Of a stretch of 64,000 bases of DNA, positions 40,168-48,796 are shown piece by piece. The translations under genes were made by a program, and so were the position numbers. The notes beneath the pieces are model-generated. The model was not told the DNA's origin. It worked only from the letters and a program-made list of their open reading frames with translations, and ran no database searches. Each line of letters starts with the position of its first letter. Position 1 is the stretch's first letter. Source of the DNA: Streptomyces barkulensis (GTDB taxonomy: Bacteria > Actinomycetota > Actinomycetes > Streptomycetales > Streptomycetaceae); NCBI RefSeq assembly GCF_002843305.1, contig NZ_PGSG01000006.1, positions 62,001 to 126,000 of the forward strand, written 5' to 3'.

Positions 40168-41880
40168 ATGGCCGCCGCACCCACCCAGGCCCCGCCGCTG
40201 ACCCCGGAGGAGCTCGCCGACAGGCACCGCCCGACGCTCGAGAGGGCACTGGAGGCGATCCGCACCCGGGAGTACTGGTCCCCGTATCCGGAGCATCCCA
40301 AGGCGTACGGCGAGGAGCACGGCACGCTCGGCCCCGCCGAGGGGAAGGCCGCTTTCGACACCCTGCTGGGCGGCCGTTTCGAGCTGGACCAGCCCGGCAC
40401 GGACGGCTGGGTGGGCGGCGAGGTCTCGCCGTACGGCGTCGAGCTGGGCGTGGAGTACCCGCACGCCGACGTCGGGGCGCTGCTGCCCGCGATGCGTGCC
40501 GCGCTGCCCGCCTGGCGGGACGCCGGGCCTCGGGTGAGGGCGCTGGTGTGCCTGGAGATCCTGGCCCGGATCAACGCGCGCACCCACGAGTTCGCCCACG
40601 CGGTGATGCACACCAGCGGGCAGGCGTATCTGATGGCGATGCAGGCCGGCGGCCCGCACGCCCAGGACCGCGGTCTGGAGGCGGTGGCGTACGCCTACGC
40701 CGAGCAGACCCGCACCCCGGCCTCGGCGCGGTGGTCCAAGCCGCAGGGCAAGCGGGATCCGCTGGAGCTGACCAAGGAGTTCACGCCGGTGCCGCGCGGC
40801 GTCTCGCTGATGATCGGCTGCAACACCTTCCCCACCTGGAACGGCTACCCGGGTCTGTTCGCCTCCCTGGCCACGGGCAATCCGGTGCTGGTCAAGCCGC
40901 ACCCGCGCGCGGTCCTGCCGCTGGCGATGACGGTGCGGGTCGCCCGTGAGGTCCTCGCCGAGGCCGGATTCGACCCGAACACGGTGGCGCTGGCCGCCGA
41001 GCGGGACGGCGAGGGCATCGCAAGGGAGCTGGCTCTGCGCCCCGAGGTCCGGATCATCGACTACACGGGGTCGACCGCCTTCGGCGACTGGCTGGAGGCC
41101 AACGCCCGCCAGGCCCAGGTCTTCACCGAGAAGGCCGGCGTGAACACGATCGTCGTCGACTCCACCGACGACTACCGGGGCATGCTGGGCAATCTGGCCT
41201 TCTCCCTGTCCCTCTACAGCGGCCAGATGTGCACCACCCCGCAGAACCTGCTGATCCCGCGCGGCGGCATCGACACGGACGCGGGCCACAAGTCCTACGA
41301 GGAGTTCACCGCGGACCTGGCGGGCGCGGTGGACAAGCTGCTGGGCGACGACCAGCGGGCGGCGGCGCTGCTGGGCGCGATCGTCAACCCCGGGGTGCGC
41401 GAGCGGCTGGAGGGCGCTTCGGAGCTGGGCGAGACCATCCTGGCCTCGCGCGCGGTGGAGCATCCGGAATTCCCCGGCGCCACGGTCCGCACTCCGGCGA
41501 TCGTCGGGCTGGACGGGGCGAAGCCCGAGTCGGAGGAGGTCTGCATGTCGGAGTGCTTCGGCCCGGTCTCCTTCGCCGTCGCCGTGGACTCCACGGCCGA
41601 GGCGGTCGAGCTGCTGCGTCGCACCGTCCGGGAGAAGGGCGCGATGACGGTCGGCGCCTACACCACCTCGCCCGAGGTGGAGCGGCTGGTGGAAGAGGCC
41701 TGCCTGGAGGAGTGCGCCCAGCTCTCGCTGAACCTCACCGGCGGGGTGTACGTGAACCAGACCGCGGCGTTCTCCGACTTCCACGGCTCCGGCGGCAACC
41801 CGGCGGCCAACGCCGCGCTGTGCGACGGGGCGTTCGTGGCGAGCCGCTTCCGCGTGGTGGAGGTCCGCCGGCAGGCCTGA
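40168..41880 (+). CDS. paaN: Phenylacetate degradation protein PaaN, aldehyde dehydrogenase family
   Basis: Encodes 570 aa from ATG 40168 (GAGGAG upstream). The C-terminal 400 residues show the aldehyde dehydrogenase fold with YTGSTAFGDWL (nucleotide site), GQMCTTPQN (catalytic Cys) and ECFGPVSF. The N-terminal 130 residues are specific to PaaN. It lacks the MaoC hydratase domain of PaaZ, so it would only oxidise the ring-opened semialdehyde, with a separate hydratase needed for oxepin-CoA cleavage. Shares an operator with paaABCDE 5 kb away. Confidence 0.88.
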   Translation: MAAAPTQAPPLTPEELADRHRPTLERALEAIRTREYWSPYPEHPKAYGEEHGTLGPAEGKAAFDTLLGGRFELDQPGTDGWVGGEVSPYGVELGVEYPHADVGALLPAMRAALPAWRDAGPRVRALVCLEILARINARTHEFAHAVMHTSGQAYLMAMQAGGPHAQDRGLEAVAYAYAEQTRTPASARWSKPQGKRDPLELTKEFTPVPRGVSLMIGCNTFPTWNGYPGLFASLATGNPVLVKPHPRAVLPLAMTVRVAREVLAEAGFDPNTVALAAERDGEGIARELALRPEVRIIDYTGSTAFGDWLEANARQAQVFTEKAGVNTIVVDSTDDYRGMLGNLAFSLSLYSGQMCTTPQNLLIPRGGIDTDAGHKSYEEFTADLAGAVDKLLGDDQRAAALLGAIVNPGVRERLEGASELGETILASRAVEHPEFPGATVRTPAIVGLDGAKPESEEVCMSECFGPVSFAVAVDSTAEAVELLRRTVREKGAMTVGAYTTSPEVERLVEEACLEECAQLSLNLTGGVYVNQTAAFSDFHGSGGNPAANAALCDGAFVASRFRVVEVRRQA

Positions 41881-41890
41881 CGCCCCCGCC

Positions 41891-41920
41891 CCCGGGGCCC
41901 GCCGTTCGGCGGGCCCCGGG
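41891..41920. terminator. Bidirectional hairpin between convergent paaN and TrmH genes
   Basis: A perfect 13-bp inverted repeat, 41891-41903 with 41908-41920, around GTTC, between the two stop codons. The GC-only stem and convergent context suggest a shared terminator. Confidence 0.75.
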
Positions 41921-41945
41921 CCGGACGGTTCCCGGCGGGGCGCTC

Positions 41946-42647
41946 TCAGCCGATGTCGGCGTGCGCGCGGATCCAGGCGTGCATGGCGATGGCCGCCGCC
42001 GCGCCCGCGTTGATGGACCGGGTGGAGCCGAACTGGGCGATGGAACAGACGCGTTCGGCGTGCTTCCAGGCCTCCTGCGTCAGCCCCGGGCCTTCCTGGC
42101 CGAAGAGCAGCACACAGCGGCGGGGCAGTTCGGTCGTCTCCAGCGGGACGGCGCCGGGGAGGTTGTCGATCCCGATGACCGGCAGTCCCTCGGCCCGTGC
42201 CCAGTCGGCCAGCGCGGCCACGTCCGGGTGGTGGGTGATGTGCTGGTACCGGTCGGTGACCATCGCACCGCGCCGGTTCCACCGGCGCTTTCCGACGATG
42301 TGGATCTCCCTGGCCAGGAAGGCGTTGGCGGTGCGCACGACACTGCCGATGTTGAAGTCGTGGTTCCAGTTCTCCACCGCGACGTGGAAGTCGTGCCGCC
42401 GGGTGTCGAGGTCGGCGACGATCGCCTCCCGGGTCCAGTAGCGGTAGCGGTCCGCGACGTTGCGCCGGTCGCCGGCGGCCAGCAGTTCCGGGTCGTATCG
42501 CTCACCGGCCGGCCACGGCTCGGGGTGGGGGCCGACGCCCACCTCCGTGCCGTAGCCCTCGTCGTACTGCACCGGCTCGTCCCGCACGGGCTCGTTCCGC
42601 ACAGGCTCGTCCCGCACGGGCCGGCTCTCCCTCTCGCCTTCGCTCAC
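41946..42647 (-). CDS. TrmH/SpoU-family RNA 2'-O-methyltransferase
   Basis: Encodes 233 aa from GTG 42647, overlapping the upstream stop by GTGA. The three SPOUT motifs are clear: NIGSVVRTANAF (motif 1), VLLFGQEGPGLT (motif 2) and FGSTRSINAGAAAAIAMHAW (motif 3, with the conserved Asn binding AdoMet). It should methylate a ribose 2'-O of tRNA or rRNA; the position cannot be told. The first 25 residues are RDEPVRNEPVRDEPV-type repeats from 15-nt DNA units (about 42570-42620), unlikely to be part of the fold. Confidence 0.88.
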   Translation of the reverse strand: MSEGERESRPVRDEPVRNEPVRDEPVQYDEGYGTEVGVGPHPEPWPAGERYDPELLAAGDRRNVADRYRYWTREAIVADLDTRRHDFHVAVENWNHDFNIGSVVRTANAFLAREIHIVGKRRWNRRGAMVTDRYQHITHHPDVAALADWARAEGLPVIGIDNLPGAVPLETTELPRRCVLLFGQEGPGLTQEAWKHAERVCSIAQFGSTRSINAGAAAAIAMHAWIRAHADIG

Positions 42648-44065
42648 CCCACGAGGGTACGTGCGGGGCCGACGGCCCCGGAGGCCCCGGACGGCTCCGT
42701 CTCCCCCTCCGGCTCGCGCGGGCGGCCGCGGCGCAGCCGTCCGGCCACCCGGGAAGCCCTGGCCCCGATCCAGACCAGGAAGACCGTCGGCAGGAAGACG
42801 GCGTCGGCCGCGATCATCGCGAGCGAGAAGAAGGGCAGCCCGAGAATGACGGCGATGGAGGCGTGCTCCAGCATCATCACGGCGAGCAGCACGTTCTTCA
42901 CCCGGCGGTTGAAGAGGGTGAAGGGGAAGGCGACCTGGACGATCACCGTGCCGTAGGTGAGCAGCAGGACCATCAGCCCACTGCTGCCCAGCACCTCGGC
43001 GAGGGCCGGCCAGGGGGAGAAGTAGTCCAGGTGCAGGGGGTAGTAGACGGCGGTGCCGTCCTGCCAGCGGGAGCCCTGGATCTTGTACCAGCCCGCGGTC
43101 GCGTAGATCAGGCAGACCTCGACCATGATGATCAGCAGGACGGCGTTGTGGACGATGTTGCCCAGGACGTCCATCAGCCGACGGACGTTCTCCCGCCCGG
43201 CCCGTCCGTCCGCGGGGCGGGTGACGTACCACCACAGTCCGTACACCAGCCACAGGCCCCACAGGAAGGTCGCCCAGCCCACGTAGAGCACCGGTCCGTC
43301 GTCGCCGAACCAGCTCAGCCGGCCGCCCGCGGTGGCCACCAGCAGGACGGCGCCGAGCAGCGACCACAGCGCGATGCCGACCAGATCGTTCCCTCCGGCG
43401 CCCGCGCCGCTCCCGGCACCGAAGCGGCGGGCGCGGCGGGCGTCGAGCGACCAGACCCGGCCGCAGCGGGTGAGCACCAGGTACATCGCCATCAGATGGA
43501 TGACGTTGTCGCCGCCGTCGCCCATGAAGACGCTGCGGTTCTGCAGGGAGAGCACACCGACCATGAACAGCACCGACATGGTCCTGGTGCGCCAGCCGAC
43601 CAGCAGCGCGGCGGAGGAGAGGACGGCGAGGGCGTAGACGGCCTCGAACCAGACGGCGCTGTCGGACCACAGCAGCACCGTGAAGGCGTGGTTGCTCGCC
43701 ACCAGCCGCTCGCCCAGCTCCCAGCTCCACGGGCCGTCCGGGCCGTACAGCTCGCGCCGGTGGGGCCACTCGAAGAGCAGGAAGACCAGCCAGGTGAAGG
43801 AGAAGCCGATCCGGACGACCGCGCTCTGGTACGGGCCCAGCGCCCGGTCGCTGACCTTGACGATGCCGCTCACGACCGCTTCGTCGACCCTCGACAGCAG
43901 GCGCCGCGACCGCGGACCGGGCGGCGCGGCGGGCGGTTCGCCGGCCGGCCGCTCCCCGGCCCCGGGCGGCTGCTCCCCGGCCCGCCGGGCGCCGGGGACG
44001 GACGCGGCGGGGGCGGGGACGGGGGCGGGAACGGGGGCGGGGGAGCCGTTCTCGGACTGTGTCAC
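42644..44065 (-). CDS. HTTM-domain membrane protein (gamma-carboxylase-like)
   Basis: Encodes 473 aa from GTG 44065, overlapping the DUF5819 gene stop by GTGA. After a Pro/Ala-rich lead (about 50 aa), it has at least ten hydrophobic helices and HTTM-family features: RIGFSFTWLVFLLFEWP, FMGDGGDNVIHLMAMYLVLTRCGRVWSLD, YATAGWYKIQGSRWQDGTAVYYPL and LEHASIAVILG. HTTM proteins are related to vitamin K-dependent gamma-glutamyl carboxylase. Bacterial members of unknown role are usually beside a DUF5819 gene, as here. Catalytic competence cannot be judged from sequence alone. Confidence 0.85.
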   Translation of the reverse strand: MTQSENGSPAPVPAPVPAPAASVPGARRAGEQPPGAGERPAGEPPAAPPGPRSRRLLSRVDEAVVSGIVKVSDRALGPYQSAVVRIGFSFTWLVFLLFEWPHRRELYGPDGPWSWELGERLVASNHAFTVLLWSDSAVWFEAVYALAVLSSAALLVGWRTRTMSVLFMVGVLSLQNRSVFMGDGGDNVIHLMAMYLVLTRCGRVWSLDARRARRFGAGSGAGAGGNDLVGIALWSLLGAVLLVATAGGRLSWFGDDGPVLYVGWATFLWGLWLVYGLWWYVTRPADGRAGRENVRRLMDVLGNIVHNAVLLIIMVEVCLIYATAGWYKIQGSRWQDGTAVYYPLHLDYFSPWPALAEVLGSSGLMVLLLTYGTVIVQVAFPFTLFNRRVKNVLLAVMMLEHASIAVILGLPFFSLAMIAADAVFLPTVFLVWIGARASRVAGRLRRGRPREPEGETEPSGASGAVGPARTLVG

Positions 44066-44802
44066 TGGTCCTCCGGGATGTCCGTGCGGTCGACCGGCCA
44101 CCAGGGCAGCACCCGGTACGTGGTCCCGGTGTCCGCTCTCTCACCGCTCCACGGCGGCGGCGCGACCGGTGTGGTCGCCGACCGCACCTGTACGCGCCGG
44201 ATCTCGCCGCCGTTCAGCTCGGGCCCGAACCGCGACATCACGATCCGCCGCAGATACTCCTCGGAGAGGTCCCCGCGCAGCCCGTTGGAGCGGTTCTCCG
44301 CGTCGTGCGAGCCGGTGAAGAAGTCCCAGGCGCGGCGGAGCTCGTTCTGGTCGGTGTGGCTGGGGAAGGGGTTGCCGCGGATGTTGCCGATGTCCATCGC
44401 CGTCAGGTCCACCCAGCCGGTCCGCTCGCGTCCGCCGTCCGGCCGGACCACCTCCGCGCGGGCGTGGACGGCGATGTTCTGCTGGAGCGGGTTGGGGGCG
44501 AACAGCTTCCAGTTCTGCTCGAACTCGGGGTTGATGTAGTCCGAGACCGTCGAACCGTGCTGCTTGCTGAGGGTGTTGTCCGGCGCGACGTGCAGGAAGA
44601 CCATCGCCAGGTGCACGCCGGTGAGCACGGTGACGACGCCCAGCGCCACCGCGACGGCGATCCGCGCCGCGGGCGGGAGCGACATCACCCCCGGGGCGTC
44701 CCCGGGGGGCTCCTCCGGAAGCGTCCCGGAGGATCCGCCGTCCGCCGCCGGGGGCGGCGCGTCCGGGGGCGCCTCATGGCGCGTCTGTACTTGTGGATCC
44801 AT
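44062..44802 (-). CDS. DUF5819-family membrane-anchored protein
   Basis: Encodes 246 aa from ATG 44802. A Pro-rich cytosolic lead, one membrane helix (about 47-70), then an exported domain with FEQNWKLFAPNPLQQNIAVHARAE, the hallmark of DUF5819, and W.DLTAMDIGNIRGNPFPS. It is the first gene of an operon with the HTTM protein and TrmH. Co-occurrence with HTTM suggests a two-part membrane enzyme whose outer partner handles the substrate; the function is not known. Confidence 0.8.
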   Translation of the reverse strand: MDPQVQTRHEAPPDAPPPAADGGSSGTLPEEPPGDAPGVMSLPPAARIAVAVALGVVTVLTGVHLAMVFLHVAPDNTLSKQHGSTVSDYINPEFEQNWKLFAPNPLQQNIAVHARAEVVRPDGGRERTGWVDLTAMDIGNIRGNPFPSHTDQNELRRAWDFFTGSHDAENRSNGLRGDLSEEYLRRIVMSRFGPELNGGEIRRVQVRSATTPVAPPPWSGERADTGTTYRVLPWWPVDRTDIPEDQ

Positions 44803-44915
44803 GCCCTCCCCGATCTCGGGCCCGGCCGGGCCCCGCTCTCACGACCCCGCGACACCGGTCGCGTTCCCCCGCGGCCGCCCCGGTCCGCGGCGGCCCTACG
44901 AGGTTATCCACAGCC

Positions 44916-44965
44916 TTGACACCTTGGGGCCCGGACGACCACCATTGAACCGAACGATCGGTCGG
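44916..44965 (+). promoter_or_regulatory. paaA promoter with TetR operator
   Basis: A consensus -35 TTGACA at 44916-44921 is followed, 18 bp on, by CACCAT (44940-44945) as possible -10. ACCGAACGATCGGTCGG at 44949-44965 sits on the expected start point and is identical (inverted) to the operator between tetR and paaN. Binding there would block initiation. GGGAG before ATG 44998 is the ribosome site. Confidence 0.7.
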
Positions 44966-44997
44966 TTGGTTCCTCGCCAGGAGCAAGGGAGCTCTGC

Positions 44998-45984
44998 ATG
45001 ACGACGCTGCTGCCGGAGACGGACCGGGGCGGAGGTCCCGGAGCGCACGAGGAGGCGTTCGACGCGGCGATCGCGGCGGACGAGCGGATCGAGCCGCGCG
45101 ACTGGATGCCCGACGCCTACCGCGCCACGCTGGTGCGCCAGATCGCCCAGCACGCCCACTCCGAGATCATCGGCATGCAGCCGGAGGCCAACTGGATCAC
45201 GCGTGCGCCCTCACTGCGCCGCAAGGCGATCCTGATGGCCAAGGTGCAGGACGAGGCGGGGCACGGGCTCTATCTCTACAGCGCCGCCGAGACACTCGGC
45301 GCCAGTCGCGACGAGCTGCTGGACAAGCTGCACTCCGGGCGCCAGAAGTACTCCTCGATCTTCAACTACCCCACCCTGACCTGGGCCGACGTCGGCGCGA
45401 TCGGCTGGCTTGTGGACGGCGCGGCCATCACCAACCAGGTGCCGCTGTGCCGCTGCTCCTACGGGCCCTACGCGCGGGCCATGGTCCGTGTCTGCAAGGA
45501 GGAGTCCTTCCACCAGCGCCAGGGGTACGAGCTGCTGCTCGCGCTGAGCCGGGGCACCGAGGCCCAGCACGCCATGGCGCAGGACGCCGTGGACCGCTGG
45601 TGGTGGCCGTCGCTGATGATGTTCGGGCCGCCCGACGACGCCTCGAAGCACTCGGCCCAGTCGATGGCCTGGAAGATCAAGCGGCACTCCAACGACGAGC
45701 TGCGCCAGCGCTTCGTGGACATCTGCGTGCCCCAGGCCGAGTCCCTCGGGCTGACCCTGCCCGACCCCGAGCTGCGGTGGAACGGGGAGCGCGGACACTA
45801 CGACTTCGGGCCGATCGACTGGTCCGAGTTCCACGAGGTGCTGCGCGGCAACGGCCCCTGCAACGAGCAGCGGCTGGACCGCCGCCGCCGCGCCCACGAG
45901 GAGGGCGCCTGGGTGCGCGAGGCCGCCGCGGCGTACGCCCGCAAGCACGGCGAGCAGGACGGCGACGGAAGGACGGCGGCATGA
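44998..45984 (+). CDS. paaA: 1,2-phenylacetyl-CoA epoxidase, catalytic subunit PaaA
   Basis: Encodes 328 aa. A ferritin-like di-iron oxygenase subunit: [36 protein letters not shown] and [13 protein letters not shown] hold the Glu and His metal ligands. With PaaC as structural partner it epoxidises the ring of phenylacetyl-CoA using O2 and electrons from PaaE. It is the first gene of a five-gene operon in which every neighbour overlaps by 4 nt, consistent with fixed stoichiometry. Confidence 0.97.
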   Translation: MTTLLPETDRGGGPGAHEEAFDAAIAADERIEPRDWMPDAYRATLVRQIAQHAHSEIIGMQPEANWITRAPSLRRKAILMAKVQDEAGHGLYLYSAAETLGASRDELLDKLHSGRQKYSSIFNYPTLTWADVGAIGWLVDGAAITNQVPLCRCSYGPYARAMVRVCKEESFHQRQGYELLLALSRGTEAQHAMAQDAVDRWWWPSLMMFGPPDDASKHSAQSMAWKIKRHSNDELRQRFVDICVPQAESLGLTLPDPELRWNGERGHYDFGPIDWSEFHEVLRGNGPCNEQRLDRRRRAHEEGAWVREAAAAYARKHGEQDGDGRTAA

Positions 45985-46268
45985 CCACCAGCGAATGGCC
46001 CCTGTGGGAGGTCTTCGTCCGCAGCAGGCGCGGCCTGTCCCACACCCACGCCGGAAGCCTGCACGCGCCCGACGCCGAGATGGCCCTGCGCAACGCGCGG
46101 GACCTGTACACCCGGCGGTCGGAGGGCGTCTCGATCTGGGTGGTGCCGTCCTCGGCGGTCACCGCCTCCTCGCCCGACGAGAAGGATCCGTTCTTCGAGC
46201 CCGCCGCCGACAAGCCCTACCGCCACCCCACCTTCTACGAGGTCCCGGAAGGGGTGCGACACCTGTGA
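45981..46268 (+). CDS. paaB: 1,2-phenylacetyl-CoA epoxidase subunit PaaB
   Basis: Encodes 95 aa from ATG 45981 within the paaA stop. [26 protein letters not shown] and [20 protein letters not shown] segments are characteristic. It bridges the PaaAC pairs in the epoxidase and is required for electron transfer, with no cofactor of its own. Length is standard. Confidence 0.95.
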   Translation: MTTSEWPLWEVFVRSRRGLSHTHAGSLHAPDAEMALRNARDLYTRRSEGVSIWVVPSSAVTASSPDEKDPFFEPAADKPYRHPTFYEVPEGVRHL

Positions 46269-46987
46269 GCGCTCCCCGTACGGCCGTGCTGGCCCTCGGC
46301 GACGACGCGCTGGTCCTCTCCCACCGGCTGGGGGAGTGGGCCGGGAACGCGCCCGTTCTGGAAGAGGATGTCGCCCTCGCCAACATCGCGCTGGATCTCC
46401 TGGGCCAGGCCCGCACCCTGCTGACGATGGCCGGGGACGAGGACGAGCTGGCGTATCTCCGCGAGGAGCGGGCCTTCACCAACGTGCAGCTCGTCGAGCA
46501 GCCGAACGGCGACTTCGCCCACACCATCGCCCGCCAGCTGTACTTCTCCGCCTACCAGGAGCTGCTGTACGAGCGGCTGGCCGGTGGCGGCACCGACGAC
46601 GCGGAGCTCGCCGCGCTGGCCGCCAAGGCGGTCAAGGAGGTCGCCTACCACCGCGACCACGCCGAGCACTGGACGCTGCGCCTGGGCGACGGCACCGAGG
46701 CGAGCCACAAGCGCATGAAGGACGCGCTGGAGGGGCTGTGGCGCTACACCGGCGAACTGTTCCGGCCCGTCGAGGGCCTGAACGTCGACTGGGCCGGGCT
46801 GGACGAGGAGTGGGCGCGGCGCATCACCGCCGTGCTGGAGCGTGCGACCCTCACCGTCCCCGAAGGGCCGCGGAGCAGCCCCTGGGCCGCCGGCGCCGGA
46901 CGGCAGGGCGTCCACACCGAGCCGTTCGGCCGGATGCTCGCCGAGATGCAGCATCTGCACCGCAGCCACCCGGGAGCGTCGTGGTGA
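46265..46987 (+). CDS. paaC: 1,2-phenylacetyl-CoA epoxidase subunit PaaC
   Basis: Encodes 240 aa from GTG 46265 (GTGA overlap with paaB). Ferritin-like subunit without the full di-iron site: EWAGNAPVLEEDVALANIALDLLGQAR, AYLREERAFTNVQLVEQPNGDFA and EVAYHRDHAEHWTLRLGDGT are family segments. It supports PaaA structurally and helps bind the CoA ester. Confidence 0.95.
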   Translation: MSAPRTAVLALGDDALVLSHRLGEWAGNAPVLEEDVALANIALDLLGQARTLLTMAGDEDELAYLREERAFTNVQLVEQPNGDFAHTIARQLYFSAYQELLYERLAGGGTDDAELAALAAKAVKEVAYHRDHAEHWTLRLGDGTEASHKRMKDALEGLWRYTGELFRPVEGLNVDWAGLDEEWARRITAVLERATLTVPEGPRSSPWAAGAGRQGVHTEPFGRMLAEMQHLHRSHPGASW

Positions 46988-47547
46988 CGCCCCCGGCAAA
47001 GGCGGCGGAAGCGACGGCGGAAGCGACTGCGGAGACGGCTGCGGAGACAACGGGGCTGGAGGCGGAGCTGCGTGAGATCGCCGGCTCCGTCCCGGACCCG
47101 GAACTGCCGGTGGTGTCCCTGGCCGAGCTGGGAGTGCTGCGCGGTCTGCACATGACCGGGCCCGGCCGGGTGGAGGTCGAGCTGACCCCCACCTACACCG
47201 GCTGCCCGGCGGTGGAGGCGATGTCCGCCGACGTGGAGCGGGCGCTGCGCGAGCACGGTGTGGCGGAGGTGACGGTCCGCACGGTCCTCTCCCCGCCCTG
47301 GACGACGGACGCGATCACCGCCGAGGGCCGCCGCAAGCTGGCCGAGTTCGGGATAGCCCCGCCCCGGCCCGGCGCGGGTGCCTCCGACGGTGGCGGTCCG
47401 GTCACGGTGGACCTGGCCATCCGCTGTCCCCACTGCGGCTCGACCGACACCACCCTGCTCAGCCGCTTCTCCTCCACCGCCTGCAAGGCGCTGCGCCGCT
47501 GCGCCTCCTGCCGGGAGCCGTTCGACCACTTCAAGGAGCTGCTATGA
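46984..47547 (+). CDS. paaD: PaaD-like Fe-S/metal assembly factor of phenylacetate epoxidase
   Basis: Encodes 187 aa from GTG 46984 (GTG 46981 also possible). After an Ala/Thr/Glu-rich lead the MIP18/DUF59 domain follows: SVPDPELPVVSLAELGVLR and TPTYTGCPAVEAM with the conserved Cys. The C-terminus has a zinc ribbon, CPHCGSTDT ... CASCREPF. In PaaD this pair of modules matures the Fe-S or di-iron centre of the complex. Confidence 0.93.
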   Translation: MTPPAKAAEATAEATAETAAETTGLEAELREIAGSVPDPELPVVSLAELGVLRGLHMTGPGRVEVELTPTYTGCPAVEAMSADVERALREHGVAEVTVRTVLSPPWTTDAITAEGRRKLAEFGIAPPRPGAGASDGGGPVTVDLAIRCPHCGSTDTTLLSRFSSTACKALRRCASCREPFDHFKELL

Positions 47548-48611
47548 GGTTCCATCCGCTCCGGGTCCGCGAGGTCGAGCGGCTCACGGACGACTCGGTG
47601 GCCGTGGCGTTCGAGGTGCCGCCCGAGCTGCACGACACCTTCCGCCACGTCCCGGGCCAGCACGTCACCCTGCGGCGCGAGGTGGACGGCGCGGAGGTGC
47701 GCCGCACCTACTCCGTCTGCTCCCCCGCCGTCCCCGCGCCCGCCGAGCCGGTGCTCCGGGTCGGCATCCGGCTGGTGGAGGGCGGCGCGTTCTCCGTCCA
47801 CGCCGTCAAGGAGCTGTCCGCCGGGGACACGGTCGACGTGATGCCCCCGACGGGCCGCTTCACCCTGCGTCCCCGCCCCGGCCGCTTCGCGGCTGTCGTC
47901 GGCGGCAGCGGTATCACGCCGGTGCTGTCCATCGCCGCCACGCTGCTGGCCGAGGAGCCGGACGCCCGGTTCTGCCTGATCCGCACCGACCGCACCGCGG
48001 CGTCGGCGATGTTCCTGGACGAGGTCGCCGAGCTGAAGGACCGCCACCCGGACCGCTTCCATCTGGTGCACACGCTCTCCCGCGAGGAGCGCCAGGCGGG
48101 CCTGCCCACCGGGCGGCTCGACGCCGAGCGCCTCGCCGACCTGCTGCCCGCCCTGCTGCCGGTGCCCGACGTGGACGGCTGGTTCCTGTGCGGGCCACAC
48201 GGGCTGGTACGGGAGTCCGAGCGCGCGCTGACCGCGCTCGGGGTGCCCGCCGCCGCGGTCCACCAGGAGATCTTCCATGTGGACGACGCCTCCCCGGCCG
48301 CGGAGCAGCGGACTGCCGCCCGTACCGCGCCGGGCGGTTCCAAGCTCACCGCCACGCTCGACGGCCGGATGGGCGTCTGGCCCGCCGCCGAGGGCGAGAC
48401 GCTGCTGGAGACGGTGCTGCGCAACCGCTCCGACGCGCCCTACGCCTGCAAGGGCGGGGTGTGCGGCACCTGCCGTGTGCGGCTGGTGTCCGGCGAGGTG
48501 AGCATGGACCGCAACTTCGCCCTGGAGCCGGAGGAGGTCTCGGCGGGGTATGTGCTGGCCTGCCAGTCACGGCCGGTCACCGAGGCCGTCGAGGTGGACT
48601 TCGACGCCTGA
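47544..48611 (+). CDS. paaE: Phenylacetyl-CoA epoxidase reductase PaaE
   Basis: Encodes 355 aa from ATG 47544 (ATGA overlap with paaD). An FNR-type half has RTYSVCS (flavin site), VVGGSGITPVLSI (NADPH site) and CGPHGLVRE. A C-terminal plant-type ferredoxin has CKGGVCGTCRV and a final Cys in LACQSRP for a [2Fe-2S] cluster. It passes electrons from NADPH to PaaA. Last gene of the operon. Confidence 0.96.
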   Translation: MRFHPLRVREVERLTDDSVAVAFEVPPELHDTFRHVPGQHVTLRREVDGAEVRRTYSVCSPAVPAPAEPVLRVGIRLVEGGAFSVHAVKELSAGDTVDVMPPTGRFTLRPRPGRFAAVVGGSGITPVLSIAATLLAEEPDARFCLIRTDRTAASAMFLDEVAELKDRHPDRFHLVHTLSREERQAGLPTGRLDAERLADLLPALLPVPDVDGWFLCGPHGLVRESERALTALGVPAAAVHQEIFHVDDASPAAEQRTAARTAPGGSKLTATLDGRMGVWPAAEGETLLETVLRNRSDAPYACKGGVCGTCRVRLVSGEVSMDRNFALEPEEVSAGYVLACQSRPVTEAVEVDFDA

Positions 48612-48630
48612 GGAGCCCCCTGTTCCCCGG

Positions 48631-48700
48631 TGCCCCTCAGAGCGCCTCAGGGCGTCTCAGAGCACCTCAGGGCCCCTCAGAGCACCTCAGGGCTTCTCAG
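48631..48700. repeat. Seven 10-bp tandem repeats after paaE
   Basis: Seven consecutive 10-nt units of the form (A/G/T)GC-N-(C/T)-CTCAG. CTCAG is invariant in all, and the first base of successive units alternates A and G over most of the array (20-bp higher-order pattern). It starts 20 nt after the paaE stop codon and occupies most of the gap to the rhodanese gene. No hairpin of note is formed by perfect units, although CTCAG/CTGAG pairing is absent. Confidence 0.85.
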
Positions 48701-48796
48701 GCGGTACGGCCCACGGCCCTTCCGTACGGCCGGCTTTCGCACAGCCGGCGGGCCCGGCGCACTCCGACCCCGCGCCGGGCCCCTCTCGCTCACACC

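Noticed and set aside
39703..42282. 859-aa open frame antisense to paaN and overlapping tetR
   Set aside because: Complementary to well-defined PaaN and TetR coding sequence; no family features of its own.
48631..48700. Possible CRISPR or terminator in the decamer array
   Set aside because: No spacers and no inverted symmetry; a tandem direct repeat only.
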